NCBI RefSeq assembly: GCF_026151205.1
Contig: NC_087079.1
Coordinates: forward strand, 18,036,945-18,100,944
From: Bolinopsis microptera
Taxonomy: Eukaryota; Ctenophora; Tentaculata; Lobata; Bolinopsidae
Direction of reading: 5' to 3'
DNA length: 64,000 bases
Shown: in pieces, positions 1 to 12,900 of the stretch
Numbering within the stretch: position 1 is the first letter of the stretch
How the letters are laid out: every line of letters begins with the position of its first letter
Program-made: the position numbers and the translations under genes
The notes under the pieces: generated by a model
Databases searched by the model: none
Told to the model about the DNA's origin: nothing
What the model saw: only the letters and a program-made list of their open reading frames with translations

Positions 1-991
1 ATCAGCTGAGTTCACTGCTACCCGTTATTTTTCACAATCCAAAGGCTCAAATATCCGTTAGTAGCTCCATTCTTTGTTCGCTGTCATCTTCTATATTTTG
101 AATTTCGGCGTTTCTACGAATTAAAATCTCGAATTAGTATTTGAAAAAGGAAAAAGTCTAGAAAAATATACGGAAAAAACATGATGTTTGGAGAGATGAT
201 CCCCACCTGGCGACGGACCACTCCTCAGTTAATATCTTCTGACACGTCTTAATTATTATGCTAGCTTCACTCCTGTGTGTTAGTTATTGTTCACATTTAC
301 AACAACATTTCAAGGTAGTCTGGAATAACGCACTACATAATGGTTTGAGTTTTAGGATTTTTCTATAATTATAAGCCAATGTTTTGACATAGGGACAGTG
401 AACATGGAATTGACTGAGATCGGAAATACATAGCTATTTGAAATGAAATGAAATGAGGTATTTATATCCCGCTCATATGATTAACCAACAACACAAGGAA
501 GGTGGTTAACCATGTCAGAGCGGCTGACTGTGAGTGATGTGAGGAATTTACCGTGACACTTGACAGACGTGACATTTTTCCACTTTTAAAAGTTCAAACG
601 AAAGTACTGACGACCGGGATGTTTTTACGGGTGATAGCAAATTTTAGACTTTGTGGCTATCTGGACTGGCCAAGCTAATTTCTGCCGATCCATTTCTTGC
701 ATCATAATAATATGTAATTCATACGTTTTCCAAACTATAAGAAAAAACAATTAAATTAAGTTTGTGTCGGGACAAAAATTATATTTCGTTGTCGATCATC
801 TCCTCATCGCCAGTATTTTGGAAAGATTATCAGTTCTGAAATTATATACAATTACATCAGTTAGGAAATAATTATCGTCCCAAAATACTGAAACTGGTGG
901 TACAATTTTTTGCGGTTCTCTAAATTAGTCACCATGCCTTTTTTCTGTAAATCTTGTCTCAATTGTTTTATAATGAGTTTCTCCCTTACAG
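1..991. other. Presumed intron of the CFAP54-like gene
   Basis: I see no convincing exon here. The stretch is AT-rich. Near 440-480 an (ATGAA)n-like stretch followed by a motif resembling GTATTTATATCCCGCTCAT looks like the inverse of a retroposon 3' end also seen near 53785-53822. The acceptor of the first recognised exon follows a pyrimidine tract at 975-991. Confidence 0.4.
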
Positions 992-3900
992 CTGCACCGC
1001 TACGTTATGGAGACTCTAAAGATCCTCTACACTAATAATCAGTTCGAGAAACTCGCCTACATTGGCACCAGATTCAACCAGCTCACCAAGTCAGTATTTT
1101 GTTTCATAGACTAATTGGGTGAATAACTGTGGCCTCTATAATATATGACCACAATACGATATTAATACAATATGGTATTAATGACATGGTTCAGTTTGTG
1201 ACTCAAGAGCAGCCCTTATACTCCAGTTGCTACTGGATATGATTAAATAGGTCATTGGTAACTCAAATCACAGAGGGCCGTATGTTGTGTCGCTAGTCCC
1301 AACCCTGTGGATCCACGCCCATATTTCATATCAGGTGCGTATATATGGGAAATTTGTATCTCAGCTTCTGAAGGTCTTAGAGACTCATAGTTGAGTTTAA
1401 AATGACCGCAATGCACATGTTTATATTGGCATCATGAAAGCCCAAAATGATTATTTTTGGACAAAATTCAGAAAAACTGATTCTCACTTGGGCGCGAGTA
1501 AAACTAAAAAAATCTACTAGAGAAATTAAGTGTAATTGGATATGAAGTTCAGTGTCTAGTGTCTACAACGTTTATAAACACAGGATCCTTTGTAGGGTCA
1601 TTCTGCATCAGAATTGATTAAGGTACGCAAATTCTATTAGTAGTTTCAACCCTGACTGATGACCTTAAGTTTTGGAGTGGAATTTTGAGTTAGTCCTTTA
1701 AATTTGCCGGGCATTTTTTAGAATTTGCCCGCCAAAAGAACTAAACTTGGGAACTAAACCCCCTCCCCCTCCGCTGATTACGTAATATGTGAACGACCCC
1801 TAAATACAAAATATCAACAAAATAAAATACTAATTGATGCAATTTCGGATTGCACAGAAACTGGCTTACCGCACATGTACTCTATGTAAAGAAAAAAATG
1901 CTCTTTTTATTGTCAAAGATTACAAATCTGAGTCAGGTGTGTTCATAACCAGGTTTGTCAGCTGCAAATAATTTGCTACATACGTAGACCTTTAATCTTT
2001 TAATTGTGCGAGAGTTCACGAAATATACTACTTGTTACTGTATTAGTATATTTGTGATGGCTACAAAATCAAATATATTATAAATCAAGAGGCTTGCATA
2101 TAATGAACATATTGACACGGGTGCAGAGTTGAGTCTGTACGGAACCTAGTAGTTTCAGATCCTTGTTTAACTTGCCGTACAGCAAGGTCATCCACTACTT
2201 TAGCCCGGCGAGGCACATAACTCCCTCTACAACTCCATGACAAATGTTTCATATATACTAGCCGAGTTCACAAGTTATATCCTTGTGTTTGAGAAGAGCT
2301 CGTTAGAACTGCTTCTTTCCCTTCAGTATCCCACAGTCTCTCGAGTTTCGTAACTGCCAGAAAACTCTCTTAAACAATTACTAGACTCGGTGATTATAAA
2401 TCAAGAGGCTTGCATATAATGAACATATTGACACGGGTGCAGAGTTGAGTCTGTACGGAACCTAGTAGTTTCAGATCCTTGTTTAACTTGCCGTACAGCA
2501 AGGTCATCCACTACTTTAGCCCGGCGAGGCACATAACTCCCTCTACAACTCCATGACAAATGTTTCATATATACTAGCCGAGTTCACAAGTTATATCCTT
2601 GTGTTTGAGAAGAGCTCGTTAGAACTGCTTCTTTCCCTTCAGTATCCCACAGTCTCTCGAGTTTCGTAACTGCCAGAAAACTCTCTTAAACAATTACTAG
2701 ACTCGGTGATTATAAATCAAGAGGCTTGCATATAATGAACATATTGACACGGGTGCAGAGTTGAGTCTGTACGGAACCTAGTAGTTTCAGATCCTTGTTT
2801 AACTTGCCGTACAGCAAGGTCATCCACTACTTTAGCCCGGCGAGGCACATAACTCCCTCTACAACTCCATGACAAATGTTTCATATATACTAGCCGAGTT
2901 CACAAGTTATATCCTTGTGTTTGAGAAGAGCTCGTTAGAACTGCTTCTTTTCCCTTCAGTATCCCACAGTCTCTCGAGTTTCGTAACTGCCAGAAAACTC
3001 TCTTAAACAATTACTAGACTCGGTGATTATAAATCAAGAGGCTTGCATATAATGAACATATTATGGCACTAATGCCTATTCTGCTGTTAGGAGAGAAATC
3101 ATTGAATCGATTTAATGATCAAATTTAAAAGGTAATTTGAGCAGGTGCTTGTTTACTGGGCTAATCTTAGCCAGGGATCCCCAGGTAATTCTTCTTCTAA
3201 CAATTATAGCAATTAAATACAGGTGGTTCTGCCAACTACATCCCTTATAGAAACTTAATAGTCAACCTCATGCAGTAGAAAAGTAGAAATAGAATGGCCT
3301 CTAATAAGAATTTCGCAATATCGACCATGACGTCACGCTCTGAACAGGTTCCTAGTGACGATTTCTTTTTTCTCGAAAGCACGTGCAGTAAAACTCCAAT
3401 TTACTATTTTCTTTTCCCGCAAACTGTACTGTGAATCGGATTTTTAGTGTTACGTAGGACATTAAAAACGGTTTGTGTGGGGCATGATAGATTTTTGAGC
3501 TTTTAAGTTGTCAGAAAAAAAAATGTAACAAATAGTAACATCAAACATGTACTTAATTATGGTATCTCGGGCTAAAAAAGTCTTAGAGTCATTTGCAGCA
3601 CAGTAAAACGTTCAACATGTACACATTCGGATAACATTTATGGAGCAGCACATACCACCTAACTTCAATTTTGGTATAACTGCGAAAGTACTCAGTTTCA
3701 GAAGCTCCTTCCAGCTATCTTAGGCTGCCTTCAGCTCCCTCTCTGGAAGTACTGCTTGGCTATTATGGCTAATCAACTCAAATCCAACCTCATGTAGCAG
3801 AATCTACTTCTGGCTACCTTCTGCTAACTCCATGCCAACTCTACCCAGCTACCACCAGTACGTTATAATTTTGCATCTTTCTAGCAACCTCTGATATGAG

Positions 3901-6900
3901 TGCTACCTCCCGGCTGCATCCAACAATTTCCAGCTCATAGGAAACTTGCTGTTTCTAGCAACCTCTAAACGCCAGAATAAAATGTTACTGATGGTTGCTA
4001 GACAGGGCAAGAAGTAGCCCACTAGCCTAAGCTAAGGTTGCTAGAACGAGCAGAAGTTGGAGGAACTTTGGTGGTAGCTAATAAGCTAAATAGAGGTAGC
4101 CAAAGTAGGTGAAAACAGCTGGAATTGGTGTTTTCTGCATCTGGTGGTAGCTGGATAGAGCAGGAGGTAGCATTCATATCAGAGGTTGCTAGAAAGATCT
4201 AAAATTATAACATATTGTAGCTGGGTAGAGTTAGCATGGACTCAATGGAGTTAGCAGAAGGTAGCCAGAAGTAGATTCTGCTACATGAGGTTGGATTCGA
4301 TTGATTAGCCATAATAGCCAAGCAGTACTCCCAGAGAGGGAGCGGAAAGCAAATTCGAAAAAATTCTTTTAAAAAATTCTTTAAAAAATTCTAAAAGATT
4401 CCCGGCAAATTTAAAGGACTAACTCAAAATTCCACTCCAAAACTTAAGGTCATCAGGCAATTCTATGTTGATTCTGAAAATTTCATGAACGAATATTGAG
4501 GGGGGGGGGGGGGGGGGGGGGGGTAGGTCTTGATTACGTTTGATTACGTTTGATTACGGATGGGGGGAGGGGGTAAAATTGCCGAGATAGAAAAGTCATA
4601 TTTGCGCCTGGGGGTAATTTAGAAGTTTTGCACCCTAGGGTTGAAACTACTAATAGAATTTGCGTACCTTAATCAATTCTGATGCAGAATGACCCTACAA
4701 AGGATCCTGTGTTTATAAACGTTGTAGACACTAGACACTGAACTTCATATCCAATTACACTTAATTTCTATAGTAGATTTTTTTAGTTTTACTCGCGCCC
4801 AAGTAAAGTGAGAATCAGTTTTTCTAAATTTTGTCCAAAAATAATCATTTTGGGCTTTCATGGCTTTTACAGTGCCAATATAAACATGTGCATTGCGGTC
4901 ATTTTAAACTCAACTATGAGTCTCTAAGACCTTCAGAAGCTGAGATACAAATTTCCCATATATACGCACCTGATATGAAATATGGGCGTGGCTCCACAGG
5001 ATTGGGACTAGCGACACAACATGCGGCCCTCGGTGATTTGAGTTACCAATGACCTATTTAACCATATCCAGTAGCAAAAAACTCTATACATCGAAGTGTA
5101 CACTCAACTCCCCCCTGCTACTGGAGTATTAGTTGGTGGGGGTTGTTAAGTCATGTTATTTATGCTTGAACCAGTAGACTAGTAGTTATAATGAACTGTC
5201 TGACCCCCCCCCCCCAGTAGGTACCAATTGTTTGGTGCTTACTATGTGACCCCCCCCCCCCCCCCCAGTAGGTACCAATTGTTTGGTGCTAACTAAGTAA
5301 CCCCCCCCCCCCCCCCCCCAGTAGGTACCAATTGTTTGGTGCTAACTATGTGACCCCCCCCCCCCCCCAATAGGTACCCAATTGTTTGGTGCTAACTAAG
5401 TAACCCCCCCCCCCCCCCTAGTAGGTACAAATTGTTTGGTGCTAACTATGTGACCCCCCCCCCCCCCCCAGTAGGTACCAATTGTTTGGTGCTAACTATG
5501 TGACCCCCCCCCCCCCCCAGTAGGTACCAATTGTTTGGTGCTAACTAAGTAACCCCCCCCCCCCTAGTAGGTACAAATTGTTTGGTGCTAACTATGTGAC
5601 CCCCCCCCCCCAGTAGGTACCAATTGTTTGGTGCTAACTATGTGACCCCCCCCCCCCCCCCCCCCCCTCAGTGATGTGTTCGGAGAACAGACCTACCCTC
5701 TGATAATCTACAGCAAGAGAAAGTTAGTGGACAGAGTAGCGGAGTACAACGAACCGTGGCACACGGAGACCAGTAGTGTCAGTATTCGCAGTACTGTCAC
5801 TCCTGTTCAAGGTATGTGGCTGTGTGTGGCTGTGTGTCCGTCCCTTTGTAAAGTTGTAATTAGCAGTTATACTAAATCTGTTCAGATTTTTTTTTACATA
5901 TGCAACCTACTAAAACCAATGGGGCCCTCCCCGGGGTCATTTTTTAATTATTTTAAAAAAACTATTAAAAGTAACATAGAAAATAGATCCCGTAGACTGA
6001 TGATAACTTTTAACTACTAATCAGAGCTATTTAAACCTGGTTTCAATAATGTTTTGAAGCACATGGGCTGGGATAAACTCAAGCTACAAAATAATACCTA
6101 CTCCCCTTTCAGCTGCGCACGAGAACATATCACCCCAAATAGTTGAAGCACTGCGTCTGTGCTCCGTCCCCCTGGATCTGGAGGTGGACCAGGAAGCACT
6201 AGCTAGCGTGCTAAGTGTCCGCTCCCACACTGCACTCTCCTTACAGTACTGCAGACAACTCCTCCTCTGCTATCTCGCCGGATACGGCAAGGGTTAGTTT
6301 TATGGTTTTTGTTGATATTTCTCAAGGCGAGGGTTATTTTTTCCCCTTACATATAACACGTGTTCCCCACATAACACGTGTTCCGCACATGACGTCATAA
6401 CACGTGTTCCCCAGGTAACCTAAAGCCGAGTAGCTCCCCACATAACACGTGTTCCCCAGGTAACCTAAAGCCGAGTAGCTCCCCACATAACACGTGTTCC
6501 CCAGGTAACCTAAAGCCGAGTAGCTCCCCACATAACACGTGTTCCCCAGGTAACCTAAAGCCGAGTAGCTCCCCACATCACACGTGTTCCCCAGGTAACC
6601 TAAAGCCGAGTAGCTCCCCACATAACACGTGTTCTCCAGGTAACTTAAAGCCGAGTAGCTCCCCACATCACACGTGTTCCCCAGGTAACCTAAAGCCGAG
6701 TAGCTCCCCGGTCTCCTCCTTCCACCCCGGTACAGCAGGAGCCAGTAAACTTTACGATAAACCTGGAGACTTGTTCGTTTCACCTCTCTCTACCTCCTCC
6801 TACGGGATCATAGTGTCTACTTACGAGAAAACTATAGGTTTGTTATTGGCTGAACATTAGTATAGTGATTGGGACTCTAGATGAAATAAATTGGTTAATT

Positions 6901-9900
6901 ATTGACTTATTAGTCATTGTATGTTATTTATTTAAACAACATTCTTTCACAACAATCTAAAGCTCGCGTCACGGTATGTTTCCTATCTAATTACTATAAA
7001 TGATCCCAGAAATGCTGCAAGTAAAGGGAAAGACTGATTTAGCAGTTCAGGCGATGCACGAGCTAGGAAATGTTCTCTTCCACTCTGGGAATACTAAGTT
7101 AGTTATATCTAATTTATTCGTTACCTATAAATTATATACTCGGATTCAGGCGAGAAAATATGGCATCTATACCTCTTCATAATGTCGAACATAATCTTTC
7201 AAATTTCACCAGAACAATAATAATTAGTATTATTGAAAATCAGCACTTCACTTACACTGTATATCAACACTTTCACTTTCACTATTACAGGGGAGCGTTC
7301 AAATGGTGGTGTGACGCACTGGACACACTGCTCCACATGACCAACTCCATGCAGAACTGGCACAGCTTCACTCCTGAAACACTTCTCAACAAGTGCCAGA
7401 TATGGGGCTGTTTGCTCGGCGCCTGTATCGCTTCTAATATTTCCCAGTGAGTTTAAAAACAGTTAGTTAGCCAGTACACTAATTTGTTTTGGCAACATAT
7501 TGTTATTTGAGAGTCCTGATAAGCATGTGGTAAAGATGATGGTTATTCCCCATTATCTGTTTCTGCTTCTTCCAGTTCTCTTGATATTTGAAAAAACGGA
7601 TAGCAGAATGATTGATTACTACTTGATTTAAAATGTATTATCAACTAACAAATGGCTAATTAAGAATTATGATGATAACGTCGCACTGACCCTGATGACG
7701 TCACACTACCCCCTGATGACGTCACACTACCCCCTGATGACGTCACACTACCCCCTGATGACGTCACACTACCCCCTGATGACGTCACAATGCCCCCTGA
7801 TGACGTCACAATGTCCCCTGATGACGTCACAATGCCCCTGATGACATCACAATGCCCCCTGATGACGTCACAATGCCCCCCTGATGACGTCAAACTGCCC
7901 CCTGATGACGTCACACTGCCCCATGATGACGTCACACTGCCCCCTGATGACGTCACAATGCCCCCTGATGACGTCACACTGCCCCCCTGATGACGTCACA
8001 CTGCCCCCCTGATGACGTCACACTGCCCCCTGATGACGTCACAATGCCCCTGATGACGTCACAATGCCCCCCTGATGACGTCACAATGCCCCCTGATGAC
8101 GTCACACTACCCCCTGATGATGTCACAATGCCCCCTGATGACGTCACAATGCCCCCTGATGACGTCACACTGCCCCCTGATGATGTCACAATGCCCCCTG
8201 ATGACGTCACAATGCCCCCTGATGATGTCACAAAGCCCCCTGATGACGTCACACTGCCCCCTGATGAACGTCACACTGCCCCTGATGACGTCACAATGCC
8301 CCCCTGATGACGTCACAATTCCCCCTGATGACGTCACACTGCCCCCTGATGACGTCACAATGCCCCCTGATGACGTCACAATGCCCCCTGATGACGTCAC
8401 AATGCCCCCTGATGACGTCACACCGCCCCCTGATGACGTCACACCGCCCCCTGATGACGTCACAATGCCCCCTGATGACGTCACACTGCCCCCTGATGAC
8501 GTCACAATGCCCCCTGATGACGTCACAATGCCCCCTGATGACGTCACAATGCCCCCTGATGACGTCACAATGCCCCCTGATGATGTCACAATGCCCCCTG
8601 ATGACGTCACAATGCCCCCTGATGGACGTCACACTGCCCCCTGATGATGTCACAATGCCCCTGATGACGTCACAATGCCCCCCTGATGATGTCACAAAGC
8701 CCCCTGATGACGTCACACTGCCCCCTGATGACGTCACAATGCCCCCTGATGACGTCACAATTCCCCCTGATGACGTCACACTGCCCCCTGATGACGTCAC
8801 AATGCCCCCTGATGACGTCACACTGCCCCCTGATGACGTCACACTGCCCCCTGATGACGTCACAATGCCCCCTGATGACGTCACAATGCCCCTGATGACG
8901 TCACACCGCCCCTGATGACGTCACAATGCCCCCTGATGACGTCACAATGCCCCCTGATGACGTCACAATGCCCCCTGATGATGTCACAATGCCCCCTGAT
9001 GACGTCACAATGCCCCCTGATGACGTCACACTGCCCCCTGATGATGTCACAATGCCCCCTGATGACGTCACAATGCCCCTGATGATGTCACAATGCCCCC
9101 TGATGATGTCACAATGCCCCCTGATGACGTCACAATGCCCCCTGATGACGTCACACTGCCCCCTGATGACGTCACAATGCCCCTGATGACGTCACAATTC
9201 CCCCTGATGACGTCACACTGCCCCCTGATGGACGTCACAATGCCCCCTGATGACGTCAACACCGCCCCCTGATGACGTCACAATGCCCCCTGATGACGTC
9301 ACAATGCCCCCTGATGACGTCACAATGCCCCCTGATGACGTCACACTGCCCCCTGATGACGTCACAACTGCCCCCTGATGACGTCACACTGCCCTCCCAA
9401 CAGGTATATAGTGAGCCACAGTGTAGATGACAAAGTAGACGCGTGTCTCCTTAGTGCCCAGCTATTTAAAGCTCTGTTCCATGCATCCCTGCCTCACCCT
9501 GCATCTGACTACCAATATGTTAACCACGAAATAGGTCAGTTAAGAAATATGTCTAGGCAACATGTCTAGTTTTAAACCGTTGCTTTCTGAAAATACAAGA
9601 ATTTTAAGTAAGCTGGATATTTTAAATAATCTGAACTGTGTATGAATTCTAAAGTAACCCTTTTTTCGCGGAGCAAAAATGTGTTTTTCCTTCACACTTT
9701 CACAGAATGACAACAGTATTTAATTAATTAATTAATTAATTAATTAATTAATTAATTAATTATTAATTACAGGAGAAGGTTTCAACATCCCCGCCCTGAT
9801 CCCCGGAGTAGATCTGCTATCTGACCAGTTCAGATGCAGCGCTAGTGTGCTTGTTGGGTCTCTACACTACGTGTCCGAGACTCTTGTTAGACACCAGTTC

Positions 9901-12900
9901 GCTAGTCAGGTTACCATAGTTACACTACTAGTTACCATAGTTACACTACTAGTTACCATAGTTACACTACTAGTTACCATAGTTACACTACTAGTTACCA
10001 TAGTTACACTACTAGTTACCATAGTTACACTACTAGTTACCATAGTTACACTTCTAGTTACCATAGTTACACTACTAGTTACCATAGTTACACTACTAGT
10101 TACCATAGTTACACTACTAGTTACCATAGTTACACTACTAGTTACCATAGTTACACTACTAGTTACCATAGTTACACTACTAGTTACCATAGTTACACTT
10201 CTAGTGACCATAGTTACACTTCTAGTGACCATAGTTACACTTCTAGTTACCATAGTTACACAGTTTACAGAATAGCTAGTGAGGTTTACTCATAGTTTAA
10301 TTAGTTAGTTATTTAAGTTGCTAATTTCATGGCTAATTATTCAGTAAGATTAATAAGATTTTAACTTTGTAACGGTTTATTATTTCAGGCTCTACCAGTA
10401 CTGACACTATATCACTACGTTGCCATGTCTCTTCTATCCGACACCAAACATCTCATTCTTGCTAGAATACTCAAGGTTGGTCATTTTATCGTTTATAACC
10501 TGATCATTTTCTCGCTGTTTAATGAGCCTGCTCGTCACGAAATTTAGTATTTATTATAAATAATATTGATATAATTTAGATATTTGCTTTATAAAGTTGA
10601 CAGAAACAAGTTGACTGATAAGCTACTACCCCTGTACAGGTTGAAGCACTGACACAGTTGTCCATGTTAACAGATGCTCTACAATTGTGGAGTCTGGTAT
10701 CTCAAACTGAGGCGATGCCCACCCCTCCTACTTCTCATGGCAATAACATTTCCAACAAAACTGTGAGTAGTTATTTGTTATTAATTAATTAATTAATTGA
10801 TCATTTGTAATGATTATACAACTTTCTCTCGCTGATTGCACATTATTCGGCTTTTCCTTTGTGGCTTACTCTTTGAACAGGCTGAACAGCACCGTTTAGG
10901 TACTTAAACCGGAAAAGCTTCTTTTCTATTCCTCGCTACTTAATTCCATTTACTCTCATGTAATCATTTTCTTGTTTCGAAGAATCTCAGTTATTTCAGT
11001 TATTTTTTGGTTCTTTCAAAAAATGTTTATTAGTTGAGTTTGCAGGAGAATTATGTACCAGTAACAGCTGTATCCCTATGGGTGGGTCACACATCTCACT
11101 TGTTCGTATAGTGTAACTCCTGTAACTAGTGTAACTAGTGTAACTCCTGTAACTAAAACATTTAGATCTGGTGGGGGAGTCTGTATTGACACGCGTTATT
11201 CTGTGTCACGTGTCGTCGTGACACGTGTTACTCTGTGTCACGTGTTATTCTGTGTCACGTGTCGTCGTGACACGTGTTATTCTGTGTCACGTGTCGTCGT
11301 GACACGTGTTATTCTGTGTCACGTGTCGTCGTGTCACGTGTTGATGCAAATATGGCTCCCCACCAGTATCTAGATTTATTTAGCAGTATATTATTGAAGT
11401 TTGTTTAATGAAAAGTGAAAAACTTGTGACGTTGGCATGGTTTAAGTCGATTGTTATGTTCGGGCATTTCCCTGTGTAACTAAACCATTAAGCTTTATGT
11501 TTTACTGCATACGTGATCATTTAAGAGCTCCAATATTATACCAAGGAGCAAGGAGTATGAACAATCGAGGGAGCAAGTGAGATCTAGATGGTAATTTCCT
11601 AACTTAAAGTGCAAATTTCGGAGGGAAATGAAATAAAGTTAAGAAATTACCATTATTTTCACTTAGTTAGCTCTTTATCTGAATATTAGACAATGGTTAG
11701 TGTTGTACAGAATAAAAAGTGAAAACTTGTGAATTTGATGTTTATCAAATTGAGTAACATGTGAGTTGTGATGTTATGTAAACTTTAAAATGAATAACTT
11801 ATGACGGTGGCATGGTTTGCGCCAATAATAATCTCTCGGTGAAGCATTGAAAGTTATATTTATAAGTTAACTGAATGATTATAAAAGTCATCCTCAGTTC
11901 TCAGAGTTATAAAACCAAATATCTCGCAGAATGTTCCAGAGTACAACATAACAGAACCACTAAACAGTACCCAGAACATACAAGCTGTAGAACACGCTAT
12001 AAAGTGCAAAATCCCACCAATCCCTCAGCCCCCCTTCACTACTAACCTATCAGCACTTGCGCAGCTGGCGCACGCGGGGTTGATGCTGGCTATTGCGCAG
12101 CGGTCCTCTGTTGTGCCTATGTACAGTGAGGGCAGTGAGAGTCAAAGTAAGAATGTCTCCTGGAATATAAACAAATTCACTGACCATTGTACTGAACTGA
12201 CCATGTACCGACCATGTATTTTTAATTCCCTGCTATCCCTTCAAATAATGATTACTCCTACAGCTACAGAATCTGCCATCAAGTACAAACTGTGTAATTC
12301 ATCTGAAGTTATACTCATGCACCTCTCCAAATGTGCTGATAAAGGTAATTATTACCATAGTTACACTACTAGTTACCATAGTTACACTACTAGTTACCAT
12401 CTCTCCAAATGTGCTGATAAAGGTAATTCAGTATGCCCTATTTTATTACCATAGTTACACTACTAGTTACCATAGTTACACTACTAGTTACCATCTCTCC
12501 AAATGTGCTGATAAAGGTAATTCAGTATGCCCTATTTTATTACCATAGTTACACTACTAGTTACCATAGTTACACTACTAGTTACCATAGTTACACTACT
12601 AGTTACCATAGTTACACTACTAGTTACCATCTCTCCAAATGTGCTGATAAAGGTAATTCAGTATGCCATATTTTTAAAGTTTGAACTGAACCCCCTTGAC
12701 TAAACAGCTCTACACTTCTGAAAATGTCCTCAACTTCTTTTTGAGTATTAAATTTCTCCCTTCAGAAGACGTCCACTACTGTGAAATTTTTATTTTTATT
12801 TTTTTCATAATTTTTAATTTTCATATTCACGTATATTAAATAAAATTATATTGTTATGTATCATATGATTTTGTAAACATTGGCCGGTGTACCAAAAACC

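Larger units (their letters stand above)
1220..5075. mobile_element. Composite foldback element in an intron
   Basis: The outer arms, about 1220-1740 and 4365-5075, are imperfect reverse complements. For example, GGATCCTTTGTAGGGTCATT at 1583 has its inverse ending near 4708. An inner pair of arms, about 3690-3900 and 4140-4345, is also inverted. Between them lies a 316-bp tandem repeat. There is no transposase-like ORF, so this looks like a non-autonomous foldback or MITE-type element. It fills the 4.6-kb intron between exons 992-1089 and 5672-5811. The edges are approximate and I could not define a target duplication. Confidence 0.7.

Noticed and set aside
7660..9262. Many overlapping ORFs of 60-200 codons on both strands (MTSSGG and PPDDVT repeats)
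   Set aside because: They are translations of the 20-bp CRE minisatellite in an intron. Frames drift with single-base unit length changes and no domain is visible.
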